A stretch of 55,529 bases of DNA from NCBI RefSeq assembly GCF_014697375.1, contig NZ_JACJRS010000033.1, positions 1 to 55,529 on the forward strand, written 5' to 3'. The stretch comes from Phormidium sp. FACHB-1136 (lineage in GTDB: Bacteria > Cyanobacteriota > Cyanobacteriia > Phormidesmidales > Phormidesmidaceae). The position numbers and the translations under genes were made by a program. Below the pieces are notes generated by a model, which was given only the letters and a program-made list of their open reading frames with translations, ran no database searches and was not told the origin of the DNA. This document shows, one piece after another, positions 18,263 to 27,737 of the stretch; within the stretch, counting starts at the first letter, position 1; every line of letters begins with the position of its first letter.

Positions 18263-18298
18263 CTCCCTTTATTTCCTTTGGAATGGAGGGAGTTTTTA
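18263..18298 (+). terminator. Rho-independent terminator after rpsJ
   Basis: CTCCCTTTATTTCC pairs with GGAATGGAGGGAG (some G-T pairing) and is followed by TTTTTATT. It closes the str/rpsJ cluster. Confidence 0.85.
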
Positions 18299-18493
18299 TT
18301 GCCGTTGCCCTAGCTATTGAAAAAAACTTGTCTGGGTATCGGAAAAGGTGGTGGACAGCTTCACTAGGAAGGCGACTTTCTGCTCAATAGGTGAGTTAGG
18401 ATAGAGAGAGATTATATTAAAAAGTATTACGCTTGAGCGGTGTTGAGTGTTCTGACACTGAGCACAGAGACATTTTGATCCATAGGGGAGTCC

Positions 18494-19135
18494 ATGGCAT
18501 TCTCTGAATCAATTTCTGTCCGGGAGCTACCGCTGTTCCCTTTGCCAGAACTGGTGTTGTTTCCTGGGAGGCATCTCCCCCTCCACATTTTTGAATTTCG
18601 CTATCGAATTATGGTGAATACGCTGCTCCAAGGGGATCGGCGGTTTGGGGTATTGATGCTGGATCCGGCGACGGGGGAGCCTGCGCAGGTAGGCTGCTGT
18701 GCTGAGATTTTGCACTATCAGCGATTGCCCGATGATCGCATGAAGGTTCTGACCATTGGGCAGCAGCGCTTCCGAGTGTTGAGTTATGTGCGAGAGAAGC
18801 CCTATCGGGTTGGCCTGGTAGAGTGGCTGGAGGATACGCCCACGAATGGTAACTTGGCTCCTTTGGCTTCGGATGTGGATCGGTTACTGCGGGATGTGGT
18901 TAGACTGTCGGCTAAGTTGACCAGCCAGGAAATTGAGATACCCGATAATATTCCGACCCTGCCCACGGAACTCTCCTATTGGGTGGCTAGCAACCTCTAT
19001 GGCGTGGCGCTAGAGCAGCAATCCTTGTTGGAAATGAATGATACAGAAGCTAGGCTGGAGCGTGAGGTCGAAATTTTGACCTCGACCCGTAACCATTTGG
19101 CCGCCCGCACCGCCCTCAAAGAAGTGCTGGAGTAA
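18494..19135 (+). CDS. LON substrate-binding domain protein
   Basis: A 213-residue protein made only of the N-terminal (LAN) domain of Lon protease, with no ATPase or peptidase domain. Features: RELPLFPLPELVLFPGRHLP, LHIFEFRYRIM, FGVLMLDPATG, VGCCAEILHYQRLPDDRMKV, GQQRFRVL and a helical C-terminus. Such proteins are conserved in cyanobacteria directly downstream of the rpsJ cluster and are thought to bind peptides or unfolded protein; the true function is unknown. GGGGAG lies a few bases before the ATG. It has its own upstream region after the rpsJ terminator, with a TATATT stretch as a possible -10 element. Confidence 0.9.
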   Translation: MAFSESISVRELPLFPLPELVLFPGRHLPLHIFEFRYRIMVNTLLQGDRRFGVLMLDPATGEPAQVGCCAEILHYQRLPDDRMKVLTIGQQRFRVLSYVREKPYRVGLVEWLEDTPTNGNLAPLASDVDRLLRDVVRLSAKLTSQEIEIPDNIPTLPTELSYWVASNLYGVALEQQSLLEMNDTEARLEREVEILTSTRNHLAARTALKEVLE

Positions 19136-19248
19136 GTGAAGCCAGTTCAACCTACCAACGTGCGATATTGCACTAAGTTACGTGGGTTGACGCCAAGCGA
19201 GTTGTGGTCTACTGGGGTTTCTAACTATTTCGTGGCCTAGGTTGGCAA

Positions 19249-20151
19249 CTACCTAGGTTGATCGGCACTGTACTTGGCCTTGGCTGCCGTTAAGCTACTG
19301 GTCACAGCAATAAGGTCGTAGCTGCCAAAATCCATCAGTTGTTCTGTGCATTGGCTCAGTTCTTGAATGGCTTGCAGGGTTTTATCCTGATGGCAGTCGG
19401 CCTCTAGATCGACGAAAAAGAGGTAATCCCCCAGGGCTCGCTTGGCAGGACGGGACTCGATGCGGCTGAGGTTGATAGCGTGGTGGGAAAAGACCTGGAG
19501 GGGCTTGAGCAGCGCACCGGGAGCGTTGACGGGCAGGGTGAAGGCCAGGGAGGTGTAGGTTCCGGCGGCGGGGGCCACGAGGCTATACGGTGGGCCAAGC
19601 ACCCAGAATTTGGTGCAGTTGTCGGCTAGGTCGTTGATGTCGTGGGCGAGGATGGGCAGGTCGTAGAGTTCGGCGGCCCACTCGGAGGCGATGGCGGCGA
19701 TGGTGGGGTTGTCGGCCAGGTGCTGAAGGGCTTCGGTGGTGGAACTGGTGGGAACAAGGGTAGCCTGGGGCACCTGTTGCTCTAGCCAGTTTTGGCATTG
19801 GGAGAGAGCTTGGGGGTGGGAATAGACGGTCTGAATGTGGTCTAGACCAGAGGCGTAGGACAGAAAACCGTGGCGGATGGGCATGACCAGGGCGCGATGC
19901 ACCCGCAGGGTTTCTAGCCGCCAGAGGGTATCGAGGGTGGTGGTGACACCGCCTTCAATGGAATTTTCTACCGGGACGATGGTGAGGGTGGTTTCCCCGG
20001 TGGCGGTGGCCTGCATGGCCTTGGGAATGCTGGGAAAGGCCCGCAGGATAACGGATTCCTGACGCTGCTGTTCCAGTTCGAGGCTGTAGGCTAGGGCGGC
20101 CAATTGGGAGTAGGTGCCTTTGGGGCCGAGGTAGGCGAGGGTAAGCGTCAT
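19249..20151 (-). CDS. pheA: Prephenate dehydratase
   Basis: Converts prephenate to phenylpyruvate in phenylalanine synthesis. About 300 residues: the PDT domain (LAYLGPKGTYSQLAALAYS; VENSIEGGVTTTLDTLW; NCTKFWVLG, where TRF is more usual than TKF) followed by a regulatory ACT domain with FTLPVNAPGALLKPLQVFS and the phenylalanine-binding ESRP motif (SRIESRPAKRALGDYLFF). No chorismate mutase domain is fused, as usual in cyanobacteria. I chose ATG 20151 (MTLTLAYLG); a GTG three codons earlier (20160) is possible. The gene is convergent with the LON-domain gene, 113 bp apart. Confidence 0.95.
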   Translation of the reverse strand: MTLTLAYLGPKGTYSQLAALAYSLELEQQRQESVILRAFPSIPKAMQATATGETTLTIVPVENSIEGGVTTTLDTLWRLETLRVHRALVMPIRHGFLSYASGLDHIQTVYSHPQALSQCQNWLEQQVPQATLVPTSSTTEALQHLADNPTIAAIASEWAAELYDLPILAHDINDLADNCTKFWVLGPPYSLVAPAAGTYTSLAFTLPVNAPGALLKPLQVFSHHAINLSRIESRPAKRALGDYLFFVDLEADCHQDKTLQAIQELSQCTEQLMDFGSYDLIAVTSSLTAAKAKYSADQPR

Positions 20152-20234
20152 AGGCGACACAAGGAGTTTGGGCAGGATGAGGCGACCGAGCTACTGTTTA
20201 TACACGTCTTGTTTTCATGGTGTAAGTCCTTGGA

Positions 20235-20310
20235 GATCCCCCTAAATCCCCCTTAAAAAGGGGGACTTTGAGTCCGGTTCCCCCCTTGCTAAGGGGGGCT
20301 AGGGGGGATC
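20235..20310. repeat. GATCCCCC...GGGGGATC palindromic repeat
   Basis: Begins GATCCCCCTAAATCCCCC and ends GGGGGCTAGGGGGGATC, with two internal hairpins (CCCCCTTAAAAAGGGGG; CCCCCCTTGCTAAGGGGGG). This is a repeat type scattered through many cyanobacterial genomes. It occupies the gap between pheA and the copper ATPase. Confidence 0.8.
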
Positions 20311-20396
20311 AACCATCGGAACACCAGTTTAGAGAGAGCCTTGTGTATAAGCAGTAGCCCCTAGGATGGGCTGGAGTCATCCTTGGGATTATCGCA

Positions 20397-22682
20397 TTAG
20401 GAGAGGCGGGGTTTGAACTTCCGTAACCGCAGGGCATTACTGACCACGGACACGGAGCTAAAGGCCATCGCCGCCCCGGCAATGATGGGGTTCAGCAGCC
20501 AGCCCACTAGGGGATAGAGCACCCCCGCTGCAATGGGAATGCCGAGGACGTTGTAGATGAAGGCGAAGAACAGGTTTTGGCGAATGTTCCGCAGGGTGGC
20601 GCGGGAGAGCTGGATGGCGGTGACGATGCCGTGGAGGTCGCCGGAGATCAGGGTGATGTCGCTGGCGGCAATGGCCACATCGGTTCCGGTGCCAATGGCC
20701 ATGCCCACATCAGCTTGGGCGAGGGCGGGGGCGTCGTTGATGCCGTCGCCTACCATGGCCACGATTTTCTGTTCCCGCTGCAAGTCCTGAATCACCGACG
20801 CCTTTTGGTCGGGGCGCACCTCGGCGATGACGCGGCTAATCACCACCTCCTGGGCAATGGCTTCGGCGGTGCGGCGGTTGTCTCCGGTCAGCATCACCAC
20901 TTCTAAACCCATCCGTTGCAACAGGCTGATGGCGTGGACAGAGGAGGGTTTCACCGCATCGGCAATGGCCAAAATGGCCTCCACCTGGCTATCCACCGCC
21001 AGCCACACCACCGTGCGGCCTTGGGATTCCAGCCGTTCCCAGGGTTCCTGAAGCGCCTCCGTGGCGATGCCCAATTCCCGCAGCCAGCGATGGGTGCCGA
21101 TGTGTACCCATCGCCCATCCACAGAGCCTTGGACGCCGCTGCCTGCCATGGCTTCAAAATCCTGGGCGTCGCTTAGACCAACCTGCTGGGTTTCGGCGTA
21201 GGCCACCACCGCCTCGGCCAGGGGATGCTCGGAATACTGCTCTAGGGAGGCCGCCAGCCGCAGCAGCGCCAGTTCGTTGTCGTGGGCTGTGCCGCGCACC
21301 GTCACATAGTCTGTCACGGTGGGTTTGCCCTGGGTGATGGTTCCGGTTTTGTCCAGCACAATGGTCTGAATCCGGTGGGCCAGTTCCAGACTATCCGCCC
21401 CTTTGATGAGAATGCCGTGTTCCGCCCCCTTGCCCGTGCCCACCATAATCGAGGTCGGCGTGGCCAATCCCAACGCACAAGGACAGGCAATGATCAACAC
21501 GCCCACGGTGGTGGTCAGCGCCATGGTGAGGTTGCCCGTGGCCATCATCCACACCCCAAAGGTCAGCACCGCAATGGCCATCACCACGGGCACAAACCAG
21601 GCCGTCACCCGATCCGCCACCCGCTGAATGGGAGCCTTCGACCCCTGGGCCTGCTGCACCAGGGTAACAATCTGGGCCAAAAAGGTGTCCTTGCCGACCC
21701 GCGTGGCCCGAAACTTGAAACTGCCCGTTTTGTTGAGGGTGGCCCCAATCACCTCGTCGCCCGCGCCCTTTTGCACCGGAACGCTTTCCCCCGTCACCAT
21801 GGATTCATCCAGGGTGGAACTGCCCTCCAAAATTTCGCCATCCACCGGGATTTTTTCGCCGGGACGCACCACCACAATGTCCCCCAGCATCACCTCGGTA
21901 ATGGGGATGTCTAGGGTTTGGCCCCCGCGCACCACCCGCGCCGTCTTCGGTTGCAGGCCAATCAGGTTGCGAATCGCCTCGGAGGTTTGGCCCTTGGCTC
22001 GGTTTTCCAGCAAATTCCCCAGCAAAATCATGGCGATGATGACGGCGGCCACCTCAAAGTAGACCTCCACCATGTCGCCGTGGCTGTGGAACCGCTGGGG
22101 GAACAGCATCACCACCACAGAATAGAGATAGGCGGCTCCGGTGCCCACGGCCACCAGGGTATCCATCGTGGCCGTGCGGCGTTTGAAGGCTTTCCAGGCG
22201 TTGATAAAAAACGACTGCCCCGCCCACACCATCACCGGAGTGGTCAGCACAAACTGAAACCAGGGCGCATGGAGCCACATGGGAATGAAGGGCATGGGAA
22301 TCCCGGTCATCATTGGCAGCGACCCGACGATTAAAATCGCCCCAATTCCCAGACTAAACACCGCCTTCCGCAGGAACTGTCGCCGCTCGGCTTCCCGCTC
22401 CCGACGGTCGGCCTCGTCGTCAAAGTCCAGCACGTTGTCGTTGAGGGGTTGGGCACCGTAGCCCGCCGCCTCCACCGCCGCCTGGATGTCTGCCACCGTG
22501 ACCCCCTGGGCATCGTAGGTGACAGCGGCCTGCTCGGCCCCAAAGTTGACGTTGCAGGCTTCCACCCCCGGCACCGCCAGAATCGCACCTTCCACACTGC
22601 CCGCACAGGCGGCACAGCTCATGCCCCGCAATTTGAAGGTTTGGGTGGTGGTTTGGGTGGTTTGGGTCGGTTGGGTGAGCAT
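20397..22682 (-). CDS. Copper-transporting P1B-type ATPase
   Basis: Pumps Cu(I) across a membrane; about 761 residues. A single N-terminal heavy-metal domain has [13 protein letters not shown] (Cys23 and Cys26). Eight membrane helices are expected; the transport helix has [11 protein letters not shown] (CPC near residue 399-401). The A domain has [11 protein letters not shown], the phosphorylation loop [11 protein letters not shown] (Asp ~441), the N domain SEHPLAEAV, and the hinge [12 protein letters not shown]. In cyanobacteria, PacS (thylakoid) and CtaA (plasma membrane) share this layout and I cannot decide between them. ATG 22682 is preferred because AGGAGA lies ten bases upstream. The copper chaperone gene sits just upstream on the same strand, and both probably depend on the MerR-type promoter at 23074-23108. 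Confidence 0.95.
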   Translation of the reverse strand: MLTQPTQTTQTTTQTFKLRGMSCAACAGSVEGAILAVPGVEACNVNFGAEQAAVTYDAQGVTVADIQAAVEAAGYGAQPLNDNVLDFDDEADRREREAERRQFLRKAVFSLGIGAILIVGSLPMMTGIPMPFIPMWLHAPWFQFVLTTPVMVWAGQSFFINAWKAFKRRTATMDTLVAVGTGAAYLYSVVVMLFPQRFHSHGDMVEVYFEVAAVIIAMILLGNLLENRAKGQTSEAIRNLIGLQPKTARVVRGGQTLDIPITEVMLGDIVVVRPGEKIPVDGEILEGSSTLDESMVTGESVPVQKGAGDEVIGATLNKTGSFKFRATRVGKDTFLAQIVTLVQQAQGSKAPIQRVADRVTAWFVPVVMAIAVLTFGVWMMATGNLTMALTTTVGVLIIACPCALGLATPTSIMVGTGKGAEHGILIKGADSLELAHRIQTIVLDKTGTITQGKPTVTDYVTVRGTAHDNELALLRLAASLEQYSEHPLAEAVVAYAETQQVGLSDAQDFEAMAGSGVQGSVDGRWVHIGTHRWLRELGIATEALQEPWERLESQGRTVVWLAVDSQVEAILAIADAVKPSSVHAISLLQRMGLEVVMLTGDNRRTAEAIAQEVVISRVIAEVRPDQKASVIQDLQREQKIVAMVGDGINDAPALAQADVGMAIGTGTDVAIAASDITLISGDLHGIVTAIQLSRATLRNIRQNLFFAFIYNVLGIPIAAGVLYPLVGWLLNPIIAGAAMAFSSVSVVSNALRLRKFKPRLS

Positions 22683-22781
22683 GGCGGCTCTCCTAGCGTA
22701 TGGGCACAGCAAACATGGACACAGCGCATCAGAAGTCTGGGTCGTAGTCGGTCGGTGGAACGAATGACCTCCTGACCTGGG

Positions 22782-22976
22782 TTAAGCGACGGTATAACCA
22801 GCGGCCACAATGGCGTCTTTAATCGCGGATTCGGATGCGCTAGTGGTCACAGAGACTTCCTTCGTTTTCGGATCTGCTGCCACTTCGGCCCCATCATCCA
22901 CCGCTTTCACCGCCTTGGTCACGGCCTCTACACAGGCAGAACAGGCTAGGTTAGGAACTTTAAAATCCAACGTCAT
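22782..22976 (-). CDS. Atx1/CopZ-type copper chaperone
   Basis: A 64-residue heavy-metal-associated domain protein. The metal site is NLACSACVEAVTKAV (Cys-x2-Cys), in the first loop of a beta-alpha-beta-beta-alpha-beta fold, ending AIVAAGYTVA. In Synechocystis the Atx1 chaperone hands Cu(I) to CtaA and PacS for plastocyanin and cytochrome oxidase. Here it lies 99 bp upstream of the copper ATPase gene on the same strand, so the pair forms an evident operon. In place of the glycine-methionine-threonine turn of many chaperones it has N-L-A before the first Cys. Confidence 0.92.
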   Translation of the reverse strand: MTLDFKVPNLACSACVEAVTKAVKAVDDGAEVAADPKTKEVSVTTSASESAIKDAIVAAGYTVA

Positions 22977-23073
22977 CGCGACACCTCAAGACTAGAACCC
23001 GGTCAATAACTGAGACCCCTCCGTAGTGGGCACCGCCCACCGACAGAAAGCCAATGTCCCAATTATGCATGGG

Positions 23074-23108
23074 TCTATTGTGAAGCCTACAGTTCACTGT
23101 AGAGTCAA
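23074..23108 (-). promoter_or_regulatory. MerR-family metal-responsive promoter/operator
   Basis: On the minus strand: TTGACT (-35; plus 23103-23108), then the dyad CTACAGT-GA-ACTGTAG (23087-23102), then CACAAT as -10 with a 20-bp spacer. An over-long spacer filled by a dyad is the hallmark of MerR-type activators, and the arrangement with TTGACTCTACAGT and CTGTAG closely resembles known metal-regulated sites. It lies about 100 bp ahead of the copper chaperone gene. No merR-type gene is in the window, so the regulator would be encoded elsewhere. Confidence 0.75.
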
Positions 23109-23282
23109 GGGGGATAGGGGGAAAATCAACGTTGGAATGACAGCACCGAGGCTCCATCAACGTCTCCCCTGGGTTCTAGGCCATGACCACCCAGCCCCAA
23201 CCCGAACCCACCCTAAGAGACCTCGCTAACAAGCTTGATTAACCTCAGTTCGGGTTAAGCTCAGTGGTTCGATGCCCCGGAA

Positions 23283-23375
23283 GCCCTCACCCCCCAGCCC
23301 CCTCTCCCCGTGGGAGAGGGGGAGCTAGAGTTTCAAAGTCCCTCTCCCTTGGGGAGAGGGATTTAGGGTGAGGGC
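23283..23375. repeat. GCCCTCACC-ended palindromic repeat
   Basis: Starts GCCCTCACC and ends GGTGAGGGC, with internal hairpins (CCTCTCCCCGTGGGAGAGG; CCCTCTCCCTTGGGGAGAGGG). A well-known class of cyanobacterial interspersed repeat with no coding content. Confidence 0.82.
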
Positions 23376-23457
23376 CAGCGTCGTTGCCAGAAGCGGGTTT
23401 CTAGCGATTGAAGCCTTTGGCTTATCCCGAACTCAGGTTGATTAGCTCATTGCCGAT

Positions 23458-23613
23458 GTGGATCAGTGGTTTAATGCCCTCAGCCGCGAGATGGGGCGAT
23501 CTAACGATAGGTTTGACGCTTACCAAAAAGGAACCCAAGGGGTGGTGCAGTTGGCCTTTACCCTCATCGCCAGCGCCACCATCACCGTAATTCTGACCTC
23601 AGGCTTCAAGTAG
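23458..23613 (+). CDS. Possible small membrane protein or gene remnant
   Basis: From GTG 23458 the frame encodes about 51 residues: VDQWFNALSREMGRSNDRFD, AYQKGTQGVVQLAF, then a hydrophobic helix TLIASATITVILTSGF and a final K. The protein is plausible in composition (amphipathic start, one C-terminal membrane helix) but not recognised. An in-frame stop lies five codons upstream, and a variant of its first codons (CAGTGGTTCGATGCC) occurs on the other side of the palindromic repeat near 23260. It may be the 3' remnant of a gene broken when the repeat entered. The rest of 23109-23702 holds only that repeat. Confidence 0.35.
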   Translation: MDQWFNALSREMGRSNDRFDAYQKGTQGVVQLAFTLIASATITVILTSGFK

Positions 23614-23702
23614 GGGCTTCACCAGGCAACCGTAGGGTGGGGCAATGCCCACCAACTTTAATGACTTTAATGAAGAGCCTAAGTTAGATATTTAGGTTAA
23701 GA

Positions 23703-25799
23703 TTAGCCGTCATTGTTACCCATTTGTTGCTCAAAGGCTTGTCGAATCAGGCCCATGATGTAGGGAAGTTCCTCAATGGTTTCTAGTCCTACTTCTACAT
23801 CACCATTACCCCAACGTCCTAGGTTGGTGACATCTCGACATAATCCTTTGGGATCATAAATCTCAGGAAATCGCATATTAAGCGATAGCCGAAATCGTTT
23901 AGCTTGGGGTACAAGATCAACGAAATTAGTTTCAGCTTTGTAGGCAACATAGAGTTTGAGAAATTCCTCTGTAACACAGGGATCAAGAGCTAATACTTGA
24001 GTACGAAACGACTCAAATAAATCCGCCATAGCTGGAGTTAGCAAATAGGGATGATCTTGAATCGTGTAACCTTCGGGGCGTTGAGGTTTAGAGCGGTAGG
24101 CATCTAACACATCTGGAGCTAGACTAGGGGCTTGCCATACGGTAACAGCTAAATTGGCTAACCGTTCCGCCCGGTTTTGAATCGCGCTTTCATCCCACAT
24201 GTTCACTTGCCCTAACCCTTCATTCATGCGTAGCGGACTTTGCCCAAATCCTCCTGACATATCGCGCTTTTCAGGGAAGGGACGATCACTATATTCAACG
24301 TTATATCCTGTCAGGGTTAGGTTGCCTAGGGTATGTAGCCAGGTTTGCTGAATCCGTTGCCAGTCAGGGCCGAGAGCTTCTTGCCAAGCAGGGGATAGAT
24401 TTTCATTTTGCGGCAGGATGTGTTCTATAGTGTACTCATCCACAGGCACCCGTTCTTTGCGATTATGGTTTTCCATTCGTCGCAGCCAATAGGAACGGCG
24501 GGGAAATTTGTAGAGATCACGAGTCTTAATTTCACGCTTAAATTCCTCATCTTGGGGAAATCGACGATAGGAAGGTAGTCGTAGATATTGAGCCTGAATA
24601 CTTTCTAGATAGCGATCCTTTTTCAGCGCACGGCCAAAGGTGGCAAAGGTTTTGTTCATTGAGTTAGTCGGAATGGCACATACTGCTCGACGAAACACAT
24701 AGGCTTCTGTCAATCTCACGGCCTCTAATAATTGCTCCCATGGCAAAAGTCCTGTTTGATAATCATGGTATAACTCCAACAAAAATGGATAAGCTACATC
24801 AACTTTCAATTCTCGTAAATCTTGAAATGCTTCAGCCAGTTTCTTGTCCGGCTCTTTACCTAATGCCATCGCACAGAAATAACGAGCATAGGCATGAATA
24901 TCGGCTACTAACGTATCAACTTTAATCGCAATATCATCCTTGGCACGAACATGATTTTTGAATGCCTCGTAAACATCACGAATATTAGGGATTTCGCCTG
25001 TCTTAACGGTTAGATAGTGACGCATGAAGCTATCAAAGTAACTACTGTAGGCTTCCTGCCCAAAGGCAACTTCCATCGGTCGCCAATGATCTTGATATAA
25101 GCGTGCTTGATGTTCTGGTTCTAAGCCCATCAGGATAAAATTACGAATCAAATCAGCTTGACTTAACTCTTTCCCGGTTGAGTTCATACTTTCAAAGATA
25201 AGCTGAGGATTATCTTGATCACGATTGAGTGCAACGTCTACAATGACCAACTTTGCCAATCCTTGACACAGAGGAATAAGATTGTCTTGGTGTGCCTTAA
25301 CTTGTTTTTCAAAAAAGTCGAAATTCTCTTTTACCCGCAAGGAGTAATTTTCAGGTAAATTCTTTTGCTGGACTAAGGCTAGAAGTGTATCTTTATCTGT
25401 CTGGGTTAACAACAGCTTAAAACCACGATCTCCATCTTCTAGATGATTTAGTAAGTAGTAATTTCTGAGCTTCCTTGCTGAGAACCCAGCGATTAATTCC
25501 GTATCACCTAGTTGACGAGCTAGGGCTTCGAGAAGTAGCGAGAGCGTTGTTAGGCGCTGCTGTCCATCAATAACCAGTAAGGGTGATTGACTCGAAACCT
25601 GATAAAGTCCCTGTTCAATATAGACAACCGATCCAATAAAGTGAGCAGATATATTAATGTTGCGACCAGCCCGCAGAATATCCTCCCAAAGCTGAAGACA
25701 TTCCTTCATGGTCCACGAATAGGTGCGTTGGTAAATCGGAATGATGAACTGTGGCGATTTCTGAAGGAATGCTAACAGTTTGGTTTCAGTCGCTTTCAT
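23703..25799 (-). CDS. GmrSD-like DUF262/DUF1524 protein, single-chain
   Basis: A 698-residue protein of the type IV restriction family related to GmrSD/BrxU. The N-terminal DUF262 domain has FIIPIYQRTYSWTMKECLQL, HFIGSVVYIEQG and the ATPase-like LLVIDGQQRLTTLSLLLEAL motif (DGQQR). The middle carries the DUF1524 HNH-type nuclease region: YTIEHILPQNENLSPAW, then HTLGNLTLTGYN. The last ~110 residues look like DUF5655 (FESFRTQVLALDP, FVDLVPQAKRFRLSLNM). Proteins of this family cleave modified phage DNA in an NTP-dependent way. It stands alone, with no methylase, and its AT-richer composition differs from its neighbours, which points to horizontal acquisition. Defence activity is inferred. Confidence 0.88.
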   Translation of the reverse strand: MKATETKLLAFLQKSPQFIIPIYQRTYSWTMKECLQLWEDILRAGRNINISAHFIGSVVYIEQGLYQVSSQSPLLVIDGQQRLTTLSLLLEALARQLGDTELIAGFSARKLRNYYLLNHLEDGDRGFKLLLTQTDKDTLLALVQQKNLPENYSLRVKENFDFFEKQVKAHQDNLIPLCQGLAKLVIVDVALNRDQDNPQLIFESMNSTGKELSQADLIRNFILMGLEPEHQARLYQDHWRPMEVAFGQEAYSSYFDSFMRHYLTVKTGEIPNIRDVYEAFKNHVRAKDDIAIKVDTLVADIHAYARYFCAMALGKEPDKKLAEAFQDLRELKVDVAYPFLLELYHDYQTGLLPWEQLLEAVRLTEAYVFRRAVCAIPTNSMNKTFATFGRALKKDRYLESIQAQYLRLPSYRRFPQDEEFKREIKTRDLYKFPRRSYWLRRMENHNRKERVPVDEYTIEHILPQNENLSPAWQEALGPDWQRIQQTWLHTLGNLTLTGYNVEYSDRPFPEKRDMSGGFGQSPLRMNEGLGQVNMWDESAIQNRAERLANLAVTVWQAPSLAPDVLDAYRSKPQRPEGYTIQDHPYLLTPAMADLFESFRTQVLALDPCVTEEFLKLYVAYKAETNFVDLVPQAKRFRLSLNMRFPEIYDPKGLCRDVTNLGRWGNGDVEVGLETIEELPYIMGLIRQAFEQQMGNNDG

Positions 25800-26300
25800 T
25801 AGATCTCTCTGCCTTTCAACCTTTCCTGACTACCGATCCCAACTCGACTTTGATCATGGCTCAAGCTTGAGTCTTAGAAGCGAACTGGCCTAAATCTAGC
25901 CATGCTGGGTTCGTATTGATTTTAAGATGCCCTGATTTTTGGACGACATCCCAAATCGGTAGGTTTATTTGGGAAATAAGATGTTTCGTTACAGGCACAC
26001 CACAAAAATCAACATGGTGACTCTAGAATTAGGTGGCAGGCGGCCAGAATCGGGGTTTTTACCCAGTTTTCTGCCATATTTCCTGTAAGTTAGCCGTTTG
26101 TCCGTTACCGATCAGTAATCAGGAAGTGGGGATGGCCCGCAGTAGCGTCAATGCTCGGCCCGTCATTCCCTTGGCGAGGGCCAGCCAGAGGAGATGGGAG
26201 CTACCGAAGCGCAGGTTAAGCATCGGTAGGACGAGGCAGGCGTCCCAATCCGACATGGAGCACGAGTATTGCAACGGCTAGGGGCAACATCAGCTACGGC
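25800..26300. other. Intergenic stretch, no gene supported
   Basis: 501 bp between the GmrSD-like gene and the LCP gene. An 82-codon plus-strand frame at 26033-26281 has no recognisable motif. Composition changes from AT-rich to GC-rich around 26100, consistent with the right edge of imported DNA. No terminal repeats were found. Confidence 0.5.
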
Positions 26301-27737
26301 TTAGAGGGCTTCCCCCAAACCCTGTGTCCAGTCTTGGCCGAGCTGAATGGTGATATCGGAGTTGAGGGCTCCGGTGCTTTCCACACGGGCTTCACCGATG
26401 GCAAGGAAGCGCTGCACCATTTCGGCGGTGGCCATATCCCCTCGCTGGGCCACAATGCGGCTGATGGGCAGGGGCGTTTGTAGGGTTTTGTCCACATAGA
26501 TGTTGGAGTAGCCGCTATCTCGCAGGGTGCGGGTGAGCGCCTGAACCGCTACGGGGTTGTTGGTACTGTCTTGGATGGCAATGCGAACGCGGCTGGGGTC
26601 GGGGTTATTGGAGACCGTTTGGGTGCCAAAGCCAAAGTATTGATCCACCATGGTATCGATGTCGCCATAGCTGGGGAGCCAGTAGCTGACGTTGTATTCG
26701 CTGGGGCTACTGAAGTTTCCGGGCAACATCAGCATTTGTACGTTGGAGCGATTGACCTGGGAGGCATAGCCCAGCAGCGCCAGCAGTTCCTCCACTGAGA
26801 GGTTGGTATCGACGTTGGATTGAATCACCGACAGAATTTTGGGCAGGCGAGCAATGGTAGCAGGGTTGATGGTCTGTTCTGCCAGGGCGCGCATAAACAT
26901 TTGCTGACGCTGGATGCGGCCAATGTCGCCGTTGGCATCGTAGCGGAAGCGCAGGAATTGTAGGGATTGGTTGCCGTTGAGCTTTTGTTCTCCAGCCTTG
27001 AGATTGATGTAGAGGTGTTGGCTGTCGTCTTGGTATTTCATCTCCTGGGGCACTGTGACCGTTACCCCGCCCAGGGCATCAATCAGCTTTTCTACCCCCT
27101 GCACGTTGATGCGCACGTAGCGATCCACCGCCACCCCGCCCAGCAGGTCGCTGACGGATTCCGCTGCCAGGGCGGGGCCACCATAGGCATTGGCTTCATT
27201 GAGCTTGGTGAGGCTACCGCGCACATAGGTACGGGTATCCCTAGGTAAGGACAACACCACAAGCTGCCCCGTCTGCGGATTAAACCGGATCAGCAACATG
27301 GAATCGGACAGCCCCTCAAAGGAATTGACTAGGGCGTGGTAGCCCGCATTGCGCAATTCCGGGGGCAGATCGTTCGTGTTCACATCGCTGGTGAGCACCT
27401 TGACGCCCAACACCAAAATGTTCACAGGCCGAGTGAGGCGGGGCAGGCGTAAATTACCGCCCGAAGAAATCGGGTCGCCCTGGTTAAACACGTTGGCATC
27501 ATCCGCCGTGAGCTGTTGGTGTTGCAGGGGCGTCGCGGATAGAGACACCGCCAGCAGTGCCCCCGCCATCGCGGATACACTCGCCACGCCCGCCAAGGCC
27601 ACACTGATGCCAATCACCCGAGGCAACCGCCAGCGGGAGGGCTTGTGCTTGACGCCTGCCCTTGACCAAGAGGCTGGGGGCTGGGGGTGTTGAGGCTGGG
27701 GACGCATGGAGGACGGGCGGGGTTTACGAGAAGACAC
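26301..27737 (-). CDS. LytR-CpsA-Psr (LCP) family protein with C-terminal LytR_C domain
   Basis: A 478-residue envelope protein. A basic, proline-rich cytoplasmic start is followed by one membrane helix (about 43-68, GISVALAGVASVSAMAGALLA). The LCP domain shows NILVLGVKV, GLSDSMLLIRFNPQTGQLVV, SLPRDTRTYV, KLNEANAYGG, DRYVRINVQGVEKLIDALGG and GNQSLQFLRFRYDANGDIGR IQRQQMF; the arginines and aspartates that bind the polyprenyl-phosphate head group are all present. The last ~100 residues (RVRIAIQDSTNNPVAVQAL) form the LytR_C domain. LCP enzymes attach glycopolymers to peptidoglycan; the cyanobacterial polymer is not established. The exopolysaccharide operon at 49-55 kb may supply a substrate, which is speculation. 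Confidence 0.92.
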   Translation of the reverse strand: MSSRKPRPSSMRPQPQHPQPPASWSRAGVKHKPSRWRLPRVIGISVALAGVASVSAMAGALLAVSLSATPLQHQQLTADDANVFNQGDPISSGGNLRLPRLTRPVNILVLGVKVLTSDVNTNDLPPELRNAGYHALVNSFEGLSDSMLLIRFNPQTGQLVVLSLPRDTRTYVRGSLTKLNEANAYGGPALAAESVSDLLGGVAVDRYVRINVQGVEKLIDALGGVTVTVPQEMKYQDDSQHLYINLKAGEQKLNGNQSLQFLRFRYDANGDIGRIQRQQMFMRALAEQTINPATIARLPKILSVIQSNVDTNLSVEELLALLGYASQVNRSNVQMLMLPGNFSSPSEYNVSYWLPSYGDIDTMVDQYFGFGTQTVSNNPDPSRVRIAIQDSTNNPVAVQALTRTLRDSGYSNIYVDKTLQTPLPISRIVAQRGDMATAEMVQRFLAIGEARVESTGALNSDITIQLGQDWTQGLGEAL

